Below are positions 38,061 through 50,099 of a stretch of 64,000 nucleotides of DNA, in pieces. The number at the start of each line of letters is the position of its first letter. The stretch's first letter is position 1. Location: NCBI GenBank assembly GCA_030549335.1, contig JAUKPH010000028.1, positions 186,001-250,000 of the forward strand, written 5' to 3'. A model generated the notes under the pieces. That model saw only the letters and a program-made list of their open reading frames with translations, did not search any database and was not told the DNA's origin. A program made the translations under genes and the position numbers. The stretch is from Pontederia crassipes. Lineage: Eukaryota > Streptophyta > Magnoliopsida > Commelinales > Pontederiaceae.

Positions 38061-41000
38061 ATGAGCGGCAACGTGAATGGGGTGTTCTACGCCGAGACGT
38101 ACCACCCGATCCAAGCCGGCAGCATCGACGGCACCGACGTCCTCCCCCACGACAACGCCGTCTACCGCGCCCTACTCTGCTCCGCCGCCGGCCTCTGTAC
38201 CGCTTCCTTTCATCCCTCTCGCTGTCTTTCCACCCTCATCCTGCAACTTGTCGAACTAACTTCCCCTCGCCTCTTTCAGATGACCCCTTCGGCGATCCCA
38301 AGGCTACCGGCGATCCTTACTGCACGGTCTTCGTCGGTCGCCTCTCCCGCCTCACGGACGAGGGGACTCTTCGGAAGGTACGATTTAGCGATGCGCGAAG
38401 TGCAGTAAAAATGTCCCCTTTTTTTATTTGTCGCGCTCACCGCCAACGCGTGATTGCTCAACCAATTTTTTTGTGATTGCAGGCGATGAGCAAGTATGGA
38501 AGAGTGAAGGACTTGCGATTGGTGCGGGATATCGGTGAGTTCTTATCTTTTATCTTGAAGAAAAGGGTACAGAATCCATTGATGACATTCTGTTTGGAGC
38601 TCGAGCTGACGTTTGGCTCTATCAAATTGTGTCACTGATCCTAACATGTTAAAAATGGGATTTTTTTTTTTGGTCTGGCATTCCGTAATCCTCTTGCAAA
38701 ACAGTCAGTCTGAAATAGCTTGTTAATTTGACCTAGCAAACTGGTCGAATGCCAACTACAGTGATGTCTATCTCCGAGCATCAGATTGACTTTAGAATGG
38801 GTTAAGCGAGATGGACCATGTGGACTCTGATGTTTATAATGACCAGCTTATGTTATCCTGAAAAGAAACACTATTAGGTCCAGAAAAGACAGCGTTGATA
38901 GTCCTAGGGATTAGAAAATGTTAGTTAGCTGCCATCTCTCTGGAGTATGTTGTTATTGACAACCCAGTAAGACCCATTTGGTCTATGGCATCGAATTTGT
39001 TTTTCTTAAATTTATGAGTTATTTTGTCAAATAAAGCTAAAAGCATAAGGTGCCTGTATAATGAATTGAATGAAGCATATCATATGCAGCACAATCGAGT
39101 TGTGTATTTGAACACTTTATAAATGATGATCTTGTTATATGATGCGACTTTGGTTACCCTATAACATTATTTGATCTTGGTAATCATGTTTAGCATGCTC
39201 TTCAAATACGCATTGACAATCATTGAATGATTCTTGATGTTTTAGTTTGGTTTTGACAGTTACTGGTGCATCTTGTGGTTATGCTTTTGTTGAATACGAG
39301 ACTGAGAGAGAGATGCGACATGCCTATGAGGTCCTGTAGTGTCTTGTTTTTGTAAATTTTCTTATTTTCAACATGTTTTTTTAGATGATTATTTTCAACA
39401 TGTCAATCATCTTCTGCTTTCATTTGCACTTCTATTGCTCATGTCTAATTGTCTATTATCATGCTGTAGGTGTTTCATCAGCTGTTTCAAACTTATATTA
39501 ATCCATATTCTTTTAATTGCATAGAAATGCAGATTCCATTATGGTATCATTGCCATGCCATTGATGTTTCATCAACTGTTTCAGATCTTCAATTTTATAT
39601 GTATATATATATGTATTGTTAAAGTTGTATACATACAAACCTCGATAAGTGTGGATTAAATACCAATATAAGTTAGCATACCTTTCTTATGATTTGACAG
39701 CTTAAACTAGCACGATGCGTATCAAAGGAAGTCCTGCTTGCAGTATTTGACATGATCCATGTTAAACTTCTTCCCATTGTAACTCCAGAAAATATCTATC
39801 AAAAGCTTATATTTTCATTTCTAATTGCATAATTTGTTTTTCTTCATTGAAATTGGCATCCCCTTCACTTTTATCTCTAGCAGAAATAGTTTTGTCTAGT
39901 GCTTTATTTGGCTCTATTAGTCTTTGATTTAACTATAATTTAGTTTATTAAGTTAGAGGGTTCACACAGATTGACCCTATTCCAATGCATGCAGGGTGCA
40001 CATCATTCTTTCATTGACGACTGTGAAGTGATTGTAGACTATTACAGGCAACACTTGATGCCTGGATGGATTCCTCGGAGGTTAGGTATGTTCAAGGGCT
40101 ATAATATTTTATGTTATCTAGTTATCTGCATCCGTCATTCATCTCCAGTTTCTTAGCAGGAGGAGGACTTGGAGGAAAGAAGGAATCTGGCCAGCTTCGG
40201 TTTGGAGGTCGAGAGAGGCCATTTCGAGCTCCTTTGTGAGGACTAAGCTCCACAGTCTCCTTGTCATCTTTTTGTTGCATCATCCATCCAATTTATTTTT
40301 GATAATTACTTCTCACAGCAGTCTGGCATGCAGATGTATAACCAATTACAACCTTTGTTTGCTGGCATGAGCAGGCGACCAATCCCACATGAAGATTTAA
40401 AAAGACTAGGTATTTCACCACCACCAGAGGGCCGATACTTGTCTCGCTATCAGGTAATTTTCCCTAGTCTTTTTGTGCTTTTCTCAGAAAATACGGATCT
40501 TTTGATTCTTTCAAAAGAAAATAAAAAATATAATATTGTGGCAGCCTGTCAGTAACAGTTTACTGGCCGCATTAAGATGTCATTCATATTCTGCAAAAGA
40601 CTCTTCTTAAGCTTCACTTTTTAATCTCTTCAAATGGGTCATTACTTTAGTCTGTTCACATGCCTTTTTGTCATGCACATATGTTGATGATGGTGATAGT
40701 TCAATCGCTAAAGCCACAGCTGAGTTTGAAACATAGCAATACATTTTTACATTTTTCTTCTAAGCTATTTCCGAATTAGCCATTAACTCCTTTGCTTGGC
40801 CATCGTTTCATATAATGACCAATTTAGCACACTTGCTTTATAGATCCCATCACCACCAAGGCGTAGAAGCGGCCACACAGAGAGGGAAGAATCACCTGCA
40901 AGGCTGAGAAAGTCCAAGGATAGGGAATCTTCACACAGGCGGCACAGGAGTCCCGTCGACAGGCAGGATTCTCCTAAGGAGCACCATAAGGATAGGGAGG

Positions 41001-41206
41001 AATCTTCACACAGGCGGCACAGGAGTCCCGTCGACAGGCAGGATTCTCCTAAGGAGCACCACAAGGATAGGGAGGAATCTTCACACAGGCGGCACAGGAC
41101 TCCTGCCGATAGGCAGGATTCTCCTAAGGAGCACCATAAAAGACACCGGACTGAACACTCTCATCGCCATAGGAGAAGGTCAAACAGTAGGGACTATGAC
41201 ACCTAG
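38061..41206 (+). CDS. SNRNP35: U11/U12 small nuclear ribonucleoprotein 35 kDa protein
   Basis: Component of the minor (U12-type) spliceosome U11/U12 di-snRNP in the nucleus, homologous to U1-70K. Exons: 38061-38196, 38280-38377, 38483-38534, 39260-39330, 39995-40085, 40160-40235, 40375-40453 and 40844-41206. All are GT-AG and in phase, giving 321 residues (about 330 in Arabidopsis, 246 in human). An RRM spans about 59-137, with RNP2 TVFVGRLS (61-68) and RNP1 CGYAFVEY (101-108). It is followed by the family segment [20 protein letters not shown], then [12 protein letters not shown] and PPPEGRY. The C-terminus is an RS/RE/RD-like tail with three near-identical 24-25 residue repeats. Exon 6 ends at a slightly unusual donor (TTT|GTGAGG) that restores the conserved RAPLRPIP junction. 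The ATG chosen starts [10 protein letters not shown], the family N-terminus. Confidence 0.93.
40916..41137 (+). repeat. 75-bp coding tandem repeat in SNRNP35
   Basis: Three units: 40916-40987 (72 bp, one codon shorter), 40988-41062 and 41063-41137 (75 bp each). They are nearly identical at the nucleotide level, including third positions, which points to recent expansion. Each encodes an Arg/Asp/Glu/His-rich block containing [16 protein letters not shown] and KDRE. The unit is a multiple of three, so copy number can change without breaking the frame. Confidence 0.95.
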
Positions 41207-43700
41207 TTGGTCTTGTAGTGTTACTTGAGTAGAACTTATGGGAGAAAAAAGATTTGTACTTTGTAATTTGTACTTTGGTCTCTCCTGATTAACCCATTGT
41301 CAAATTGTTCCAAGTTTGTAGCTCGACGCACAGACTCGGTTATTGCTGGGCCTGCTTCTTCCTTGCTCTTACTTTTGAGTTTCGTTTCTTTATATGCAAA
41401 GAATCTGTGAAGAGAAATCGATACTTTTACTATGCATAATATTTTTATTAAAATGACATGTAATTTAGCGACCTGAAAGCAGTTTATAATTCAGAGGTTT
41501 GAACATGGTGTTTCTCAGAAAACTCCATTGGGACAAATCATGTGATTCGCATGATCATATACAAAGTTCACGCATTCAATGTCATTATGTCGCCTATATT
41601 TTTATTGTCTTTTTCCCCTCATGATGAAAACTACGCGTTCTCGACATTTTTTTAAAAATAATAATTTTGGGGAACAACCTTTTACATAAATAAAATGTCA
41701 ATGCAAACATGTAAATTAGATAAATAAATTACATTCTAATCGTTTAGCACTCTATCCGTCACCTGAATTAATCAAAGAAGGCAGTAACCGGATTCCGATA
41801 ATGATTAAAAGAAAAAGTATTTTGGAACATCCATGAATATTCCCCACCCTTTTTTCATAGCATATTCACAATCAAGATTATATTAAAAAAAAAAGTAAAG
41901 GAGTTGATTGATCGAAGTCTGACGAGGATCATGATCTGACTTGTAGAGACTAACCGCAAAATTGTAAAATGTAAATTAACAGGGTTAAGATATTAACGGA
42001 ATTTTGTTGGAAGTTCAATACACACAATTGCAACCCACTTCAAATGGTATAGTATGCTCACAAGTCACAAGTACATCAAATATTTATAATGCTTTATAAG
42101 TTGATGTTGAGAAATATTATCACGGAGGACATAGGAAAGTTATGGACTTGGATGCCATCACATAAATTTTTGTGGGTGTTTGAATAAAAAGCAAGAACTA
42201 AAAAAATAAATTTTTTTATAATATAATAAATTTATATTTAAATAATATTATAATTTGTTATTATTTAAGATATTGTAAAAAAATAGTTTAACAAATAATA
42301 TTAACAATAGTAATTGAAATGAATATTATCTTAATATAATATAAACTAGATTATATATATTTTTATTATAATTTACTTAATATTACGGTACAATACTTAT
42401 TTAAAAATATTTTATTTTAATTTTATATTATAAAAAGTAATATCTTTATTTATTTTGTTTAGTCGTAGGTAGTTTAATAATTAAAATAATTCTTCTAATT
42501 ACTTAATACTACTTTTTCATAACAATAAGTAATTTATTTAAAATTAATTTAAATGTTTTTTATTGTTTAAAACCTTATGTGCTTCCTATATTATTTTCTT
42601 ATTTTCTTCCTCCTTAACAATGTGGGACTCATAATAAAGTTGAAATGAAAAAAAAAGGTTGGTTCAGAATTTTGTAGTTCTTGCATCGAGTGAGGACTAA
42701 TTGATGAGAACTAATGGGAATCAAACGAGTGAGATCAAAATTTTAATTCTAATAGAGCTCAGAAATTGAAGTATATGTTTGGTAAAATTAAATGCAAAAT
42801 TCTCATCCAAATACTAGGTCATGTACTCGGGTAACTTTTTTTTAAAAAAATATGACTAGATTCTCTCACTTACTTACTATGATTACAACGATATATTTCC
42901 TCATGAAAATATTTTTTCCCAAATAACTTTAATATAATTTAAGGATTATTTACATAAACATCCCTAAATTAACGTACATCTAATATTAAATTATGAATTT
43001 ATTTTTTGTATCTTTAAAATATCTTTATTACTTTTACTTTTTTTTCATTTATGAGAAAATTAAATTATCACTCTGTCCAAAAAAAATATGAAATAAAAAA
43101 TAAAAAATAAAAAATTACTGGAAAAATTAAAGTGGTAAAAAATTTGTTTTTTATGAAAAAATTAAATTATTCTTCCTAATTTTTTTCTTTTTTTATTTAT
43201 TATTTGATATTTAATGAAGGAAGGGATAATTTAATTTTTTATAAATAAAAAAAATAGAAAATTTAATATAAATAGATGATAAGATTAAAGTGAATAAATC
43301 ATAATAATTTAGAAATATAAAAAAAAGTCTGTAGTTTGAAGTTTATGAAAATAACCTATAATTTAAATATGTAACGATACAACATAAATATTATACCATC
43401 CAAATACCATGACGGAATATACAAGACAGAACATTATTACGTCTCATCATTCACATGATTGCTTCTACCACTTGGCCAAATTGCGTCACCTCCAACAATC
43501 ATCTCACATAACCTCCCCTCCGCTTAAAATCACCAACTTTAAGAAGCGAAAAAAAAACACTAAAAATATGCAAATGATGGATCTCCTAAATATTTTCTGC
43601 AATTATTAAACATTAATAATGGTCGTAGTCTCGAATCCACGGCGGCATTTCCTAAATCTTACTAAATTTAAGCCTCCCTTTGCCGTGTCCGTAATCTTAA
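41207..43700. other. AT-rich intergenic DNA
   Basis: The SNRNP35 3' UTR, then very AT-rich DNA (particularly 42180-43330) without recognisable gene, TIR or LTR. Confidence 0.5.
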
Positions 43701-43711
43701 CTAAGATTTCC

Positions 43712-43717
43712 CACGTG
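43712..43717. promoter_or_regulatory. G-box CACGTG upstream of GPX
   Basis: A perfect CACGTG palindrome (within CCACGTGACA, also an ABRE-like ACGTG core) 110 bp upstream of the GPX start codon and about 45 bp above the TATA box. A W-box core (TTGAC on the minus strand, 43730-43734) lies 12 bp further on. Both suit stress-responsive control of a peroxidase; activity is inferred. Confidence 0.5.
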
Positions 43718-43761
43718 ACAGCAAATTAAGTCAAAGACGCAATCATACATATACAACCAGC

Positions 43762-43770
43762 TTTATATAT
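43762..43770 (+). promoter_or_regulatory. TATA box and pyrimidine patch of GPX
   Basis: TTTATATAT lies 57 bp upstream of the ATG and is followed by the pyrimidine patch CTCTCCCCCTCTCTCC, the usual plant core-promoter arrangement. Confidence 0.7.
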
Positions 43771-43826
43771 AGTTCTCTCCCCCTCTCTCCTTCGTTTCCA
43801 TCCATCAACTCCATCAGAAATCAGCC

Positions 43827-46500
43827 ATGGCGGAAGAGACGTACGGTTCTGTCCACGACATCACTGTCAAGGTTTTTCTACTGCTCCCCCTCCTTCCTGT
43901 TCTGCTGTTTTTTTTTTCTTCTATGATTTCCAGCGTGGTTTTGGAATCCTTGTGTTGTCGTTCTTGCTTGATCCTTGCGAACTTATCTCAGGATATGAAG
44001 GGAAATGATGTCAGTCTGAGTTCTTACAGTGGAAAGGTTCTTCTTATTGTCAATGTTGCCTCTAAGTGGTAATTGATTCCTCGTCCATGATTGGAGCCTT
44101 GCCTTTATTTCTGTTTCAGTAATTTCAGCAAAAGCAAGCATGTGATCCGCCAGACTGCCAGAGTTTTTTTTTCTCTTTCTTTGCTAATGTATAAACCCAT
44201 AGCAGTTTCCTTTTGCAGAAAGTTAATAAGAAATCATAGATTCTGTTGTGTTAAAGTTTTCTGAGGAAAATAAAGAAAGATCATAAGTTGCAGAACCAAT
44301 TCAATTCATTTGGATAGACGTAGAGATGATTGCAGTATATTGTATTGGTCTGAAGAGTTGATCCACTTCGTGGAATTTCTTATTTGCCTTCTTGGAGAAG
44401 TGATGAATGACAATGATTGATGCTTAACTAAGCATGGATCATGTCCTTTCACCACCTAATTAGTTGCTGGAAATGTGGAGTAATTCAGCATCCACGACTT
44501 ACTTTGCCAAATAATTCAACGAAGATCTTTTTTTTATGTCTATTTGTTCCTTACTTAATAGACTGGGCATTACTATTGCTAAGATGTGGTGACTATATTA
44601 GGGAGTCAACTTTTACTGAAAGATGCTAGGAAATAATGTCCTCAGGATTTTATTTGAATGGTTATTTTTACCTGAAAAAATATAAATTATTTCCCTTAAA
44701 AAAAATCATGTGATTTCTTGTTGCAAATTTGATATATTGGACTAATGGTCCGGCTGAAAAAAAAAGGTATATCCTGAACTCATTCTTACTCTGGAAATTA
44801 TCGATCGACCTGATTTGTGATGACTAATTGTCTTGCAAAGTACTAATATAATGTCTCCGGCAATGCAGTGGACTAACTCATGCCAACTATAAGGAGATGA
44901 ATGTTTTGTATGAGAAGTACAAGGACAAAGGTCTCCCACTCACCCCTTTGCCAATTGTTCTGCTTAATAAACCACTGTTTTGTTTCCTTCTTCTATTTCT
45001 GTAGAAGAGAAACACAATTTTGTTCTCTTTAAATGTTTTTTTTTTCCTTTGTTGAGCTGCTTTACTAAAAAGCTTTCATGCAACTTTTTCTGTAGGCTTT
45101 GAAATATTGGCATTTCCTTGCAACCAGTTTTTGGGTCAGGAACCTGGAAGTAATGAAGAAATTCAGGAGGTTGCATGTACCATCTTCAAAGCTGAGTTCC
45201 CTATTTTCGATAAGATGTGGGAACTCTCCATTTAAGAAACTTGGTAAATTCGCTTGAATTATGTCATCAATGTGTGGCCGGAAATTTTACTCGCTTTTTA
45301 TAGGTGTCTTTGTCGGTAACTCAATAACTCAATTATAGGTTAGGTAACTCAATAGCTCATGTTATAGGTTAGGTTGAGGCATTTATGATTATCTTTATTT
45401 TTTTCTATTATAAAGCTCTTCACATTTGTTAAATTTGATGAACTCACATGTCCAAGTTTGACCCTTGGGAGAAAAAAGTCTTAACATTCTAAAATTCCCA
45501 CAGGAACATAGGGAAACAACCATCTGAATTCGTATCTCAAAGTGGAAAACACTTAATTTTAGCTAGTGATTTATAATGATAGAGGCCACAAATGATAGTT
45601 GAGCATCTTGTGGAAGAACATACATACTGTTTAAGTGCATGCTGAAACCTCAAATATCCAAATATGAATTCTCATTATTCTATCAAATGTCAAAGAATTG
45701 CAACATGGAAAGATGGAAGAACCAACATATATGGTTGAGTCCAGGTTATGTATATGCCGTGACATGGATCTATGAATTAGGTTCATACACTAGCACAGTT
45801 TGCTGCAATAGGGTGTGTTTTGTTTTGTAGAGCTATTAACATGCCCTAATTGGTTAGCATTATCAAGATCTCGATTTTACGATAGATCTTGCTCAAAGGA
45901 TTCTCATGTTCTTTTGTAAAATTTCACGAACATTGATCCTTCAATCATCTTACAACCTAAGTAAGATTTCGATCTTAACAACTGTCCTGAAGGTTTCAAT
46001 CAATTGTTGCCTTGGTTACTCAAACCATTTTAGTAATGTTGTGTTACTTGGATTGCTTCTTTGTTCAGGTATATGAAAACCTCATCTTCTTATGCAAACA
46101 TTTGAAGTAATGACATGTTAAAGCAACAGTTTTTCTGACTACCATTTCTTTTTCAATCTTATATGGCTCCTTCTCTAGGTTGAAGTGAATGGCAAGAATG
46201 CTGCACCTCTCTATAAGTTCCTTAAATCACAAAAGGGGGGTTTGTTTGGTGATGGTATCAAGTGGAACTTTACCAAGTTTCTTGTGGGCAAGGATGGCAA
46301 TGTTGTTGACAGATATGCGCCAACCACACCGCCTTTGAAAATAGAGGTCTCACTCTTCCACAGTTTCTTTCTTCTCATCTTTTCTTTCCCTCCATTTTAT
46401 TTCACTAAAGAGGGCTGCTTTCACATACGAAATTCATCTCATTTTTTGTAATGTCTCCACTTTGTTGCAGAGGGACATCCAGAAACTTTTGGAAGCTTAA
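43827..46500 (+). CDS. GPX: Plant glutathione peroxidase (Cys type), one splice donor missing
   Basis: Phospholipid-hydroperoxide peroxidase of the plant Cys-GPX group, which uses thioredoxin as reductant. Exons by homology: 43827-43871, 43992-44068, 44869-44930, 45096-45214, 46179-46346 and 46471-46500, giving 166 residues, normal for a cytosolic form without transit peptide. The peroxidatic Cys41 lies in [20 protein letters not shown] supplies Gln76. The resolving Cys89 is in [10 protein letters not shown], and Trp130-Asn131 are in [13 protein letters not shown]. Four introns have GT-AG ends. The fourth should start right after GATAAG (45214), but the genome reads ATGTGG there. Using the GT two bases on shifts the frame to a stop, and intron retention ends after six extra codons. 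This allele may be nonfunctional or use an unusual site (see finding). A short TIR-element relic lies in the same intron. Confidence 0.88.
45860..45984. mobile_element. Internally deleted TIR-element relic in GPX intron 4
   Basis: TTATCAAGATCTCGATTTTACGAT-like sequence at the left and GATCTTAACAACTG at the right match the two ends of the elements at 17865-20305 and 28724-29186. About 350 bp of the centre are missing. This is a third, degraded copy. Confidence 0.45.
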
Positions 46501-48936
46501 TGACTCGCACCTTCTCTTGTGTGTCCGAATAAATAGTGCCAATCCGTATAAGTGGATACTGTCCTGGTTGACAATTATGTAATAGATACATCATTACTGA
46601 TTGCATTTCTCCGCTATTCTCATATTTCTTTTTTGTTGTTCTTGCTGTCGACGATCCATTAAGTTCATGTATTGTAGTGGATCTACATACTTTGTCTTGA
46701 ATTAAATGCCTTTCATTCTTTTTCTTGTAAAATTCACTGAACAACCACATTCTTGTTTTTGACTACTGAAGGGGATGCCTAATCCTCAAATCTTGAGTCA
46801 GCCTCAAATCTTGGATGATATATGATGTATATCATCCAGCATTTGGAGACAAGATTTAAATTTTTGTTTGACATTTTAAAAATAGATATGCTAAGAACTT
46901 AATGATTTTATAGATAGTGGATGATCATTCACATTTTTTACTACTTGAATTTCCCCTTAGAAAAAAAAGGAAGGATGGAGCTCAAAATTAGCACTTGTAT
47001 ATTAATCTCCATTTGTACAGATGAACTAGCATTTGGAGTCTGAGAAGCTGAACTTAACTGTCCATGTCCATGGTATGGGCTGCATTTACATTTGTCATAT
47101 ATTGGCGTGCTTAATCTTCATGTAAATACTAAAATATATACATAGGATAGAAGAGATTGGACCTGCTGATTTTATGCATCTGATTCATGGATCTGTAGTT
47201 CGTGCGATATCATAGATTTCACTTACTGATAGTATCAAATCATTATTTACATGATGGAAATTTGTTCTTCCGGTTAGTGTCGAAATAGAATCCATTGGGT
47301 CAATTGCAATAGCTTTAGTTATTGATATCTGAACATTAGCTGACATCGCTTTCTGAGACAGGATTTTGAACCAACTTTCTACCACTTCTTTTTTTATTCA
47401 CATTATCTACTGTGCTTTAATTATTCTATTCTTTCATCTGTTTGATGGATCATGTTCTGTGTGTGGCGGTCTGCCCGGCTGAGCTATCACTCTATATCCA
47501 TCTGAAGCCGATAGCCACAAAATTGCCATATTTCTGAACCTAAATATTGTCTGTCAGAAGCAATCTCAGGGTTTGGACTATCGTACACATTTCAGCTTCC
47601 TGTAACACCTGAACCTTGATCTGATTTAGAAACATACTTTTAGCGGCTTTCTTTTTGTTCTCTTTTAGGGGAGAATTATTTAAATGGTGCTGTTATGAAG
47701 ATTTCAATTGAGACAAACAATGCTGATTACCCTGGTTTAGACGAGAAAAGGCATTCTACTTCGACAATATAACGGCATAAAGTTGCCTTTTTTCTAGTTA
47801 ACATCAGTAGAAAAAGGTAGTCGCCTACAGATTCATGAAGCAGTGGGCCTCGAACAGTTAAACACACGATGACGAAGGCACCTTGTTTTGTGCATTCCTT
47901 GTCCTTTTAAGAGTGCGAATTTCCAGTTATTAGGTTAGCCTTTCTGCCCTGATACGAATATGCCATTTGGATTCTTTTGTCGCAGAACGAAGAATGTTCA
48001 TTAGATTATGTTGAGCATTTCGTGTAGGAATAGTACACCCATAAGAACAGAGGAAGAAAACTTATACATTTTTGCTTCTGTCATAAAGCAGATGTTCTTT
48101 CTTGATTTTAGTTGCCATAAGAAGAATTCTCTTATTCTGAAAAAATAATTATTGTTCATCCTTATCCAGTCATTCTTGAGAAGACCGGAACCATCTGGAA
48201 TTTCTTAGCTGTGCCATGCTAGCTAGTTGGTGAGCTATGTTGTGATAAATGTTGGCAGTAGTTGGCAGTTGGCACCGCATTCTGCCAATTCCAGTTTGAT
48301 TCAAAGTTCATGCAGAAGGAAGTGGACTTGCCTAAGTATCAAATTGTGGAGAAGAAATCGCAGGTGTTTTTGCAGCAGGACAACGAATCTTGGAACATAA
48401 TTGGCAATGTAAACCACATGACCTCTGCAATCTTGCAAGAAAGGATATTATGGCATCCAAGGAAAAAAACACACCGTCTTCAGATTAACAGATATACATC
48501 ATCATTCAAAAATAAAAGACTTGAGACAGTAATAACAGAATCATGCCTGCATATGTCAGGTCCTATTTTCAAACAGTTCTTTTCTTATAATAATATAATA
48601 GCAACTACCCGATCCGCTTGCAACGTCAGGTACAGTGCCATTGTGCCAATGATTTCAAGTTACAGGAATTTTTGTGCAAGTTTGCAGTGCAATCAAAACA
48701 GTAGCTCGTTCAGAATGTCAAAATTAATCTCTTCTCCCTTCTTCTTACTTCTTGATAGTTTATAGTTCTTCTTCTGCCGTGCGGCCCATCCATCCTCTGC
48801 ATCCAGAGCTTCCGACCGAGGGAAATGGCAGCATCTTGAAGGCCCCGAGATGCAAATTCATCTGCCAAAGATGTGATCGGAAGCTGACGTTTTTTCTTCC
48901 CATTTAGCAGGCGTGCAGTGCAAAATTCAACATCTC
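46501..48936. other. Spacer between convergent GPX and DUF1685 genes
   Basis: Contains the GPX 3' UTR, with a candidate polyadenylation signal AATAAA at about 46529, 29 bp after the stop. The remainder is about 40% GC with no supportable gene. The 167-codon open frame at 48262-48765 (plus) lacks domain or codon signal and partly faces the presumed DUF1685 3' UTR. Confidence 0.45.
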
Positions 48937-50034
48937 TCAGCTGCATAATCTGACAGTGCACGCCACTGCTTGAGCCCAGTACCGTAGCCTAGCTTTTACT
49001 TCATCTGGATCGTCTCCTGATAGAAAAATAATAATAACTTTTAGAGATCGAAGATCAAAAGTAACAAGGCAGTTCTGTTCGACGTAGTTGATCAAATCAG
49101 AATATGAAAAGAAAAATGTAGAAATGAAAGTTGAAGCTTTGTATTCTAAAAGAAGTTTATGGTTGGAGAAATAAAAATTGAACCTTTGGATCGTTTATGG
49201 AACAAGAAAAGCCAAATCCCTCTAAAAATTTTGATCTTTAGTTCAGATCATCGCTCCCCAATGAGCAAAAGCAAAACTTGGATGGATCGACAATGCAATT
49301 TTATGAAGAACTTTATACACGAATGGAAAGGGAGAAGTGAACACTTAAAAATTGGATGGTCTCCTAAAACCTCAAAAGACAAATCTTTCCCGAGAATCGA
49401 ATATTTCTTTTAGCAGAGTATCCTTACCAGGGCTAGAGATCTTCCAGTTTGCGATGGGAGCAGTCGCCGGCGACGAGCAATGATCCGAAGACTCGCCGGA
49501 CGAAGAGGAACAGGAAGAGGACGACCGATCCGGGGACCGCTGCGGAGGGTGTTGCTCGTCCAAGAACCGCTGGCTCATGGAGTAGCAAAGCTCGAGCGCC
49601 GGGAGCGTGTTGCAGAGCTCGGGAATCTCCTCGTAGCTGAACCCAAAGCCGAGGTCGAGGCACCCCTTGAGCTCCTCCAAGTCCTCGTCCGTCAGGCTCT
49701 TGGTCCTGGCGACGCCGTCCGATCCGCCGTCGTCCCCGTCGGCGGTCTCCACGTACCCCTCCAGCATCACTCCGCCGGTCCTCCGCGGCCACCGCCGGTC
49801 CTCCCCCTCCTCCTCCTCCGCCTCTTCCTTTCTGCTCCCGCGGTCCCTCCACAGCAAGAACCCCAAATCCACATCATCCTCGTCGTCGAACAGGTCTTCT
49901 TCTTCTTCCTCCTCCTCCTCCTCTTCGTAGACGTCCTCCTCCTTCCTTCTGAGTTCCATGGCGGAGGAGGGATAAGCTCGAGTTGGACTTTGAAGTGAAA
50001 CGGGGCACTCGGCTTCCATGGCGTGGCTTTCCAT
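48937..50034 (-). CDS. DUF1685 family protein, two exons
   Basis: Plant-specific protein of unknown function. Exon 1 is 50034-49428 and exon 2 is 49016-48937, joined by a GT-AG intron, giving 228 residues. Residues 29-80 are very acidic, with an 11-glutamate run (about 37-46) and a second Glu-rich stretch. The DUF1685 core is TKSLTDEDLEELKGCLDLGF (111-130), followed by GFSYEEIPELCNTLPALELC. A Ser-rich linker (about 167-190) follows. The C-terminal motif DDPDEVKARLRYWAQAVACT is characteristic of the family and lies in exon 2. There is no signal peptide or membrane segment; such proteins are thought to be soluble. The ATG at 50034 is first in frame; Met6 and Met26 are possible alternatives. Confidence 0.9.
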
Positions 50035-50044
50035 CTCTTCTCAG

Positions 50045-50099
50045 CTCTCTCTCTCTCTCTCTCGGTGGCCTGCTCTGTTTCGAATTATTATATATATAA
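50045..50099 (-). promoter_or_regulatory. GA tract and TATA box of the DUF1685 gene
   Basis: On the minus strand a TATATATAA-type box (plus 50087-50099) lies about 55-65 bp above the ATG. It is followed by a GAGA microsatellite (plus 50045-50063, read as CT on the plus strand) in the leader. The spacing from TATA to ATG is short, so the 5' UTR is probably under 40 bp. Confidence 0.6.

Noticed and set aside
40783..41064. 93-codon minus-strand frame with repeated [13 protein letters not shown]
   Set aside because: It is the antisense of the tandem repeats in SNRNP35 exon 8.
45215..45224. U12-type AT-AC intron as an explanation for the missing GPX donor
   Set aside because: The sequence ATGTGGGAAC does not match the U12 5' consensus (ATATCCTT), the acceptor is AG, and no U12 branch site is visible near 46178.
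48262..48765. 167-codon plus-strand frame
   Set aside because: No domain, no start context and no splice structure. It lies between the ends of two convergent genes and overlaps the likely 3' UTR of the DUF1685 gene.
49433..49998. Long frames on both strands over the DUF1685 first exon
   Set aside because: Shadows of the DUF1685 coding exon, which alone carries the conserved motifs and continues correctly into exon 2.
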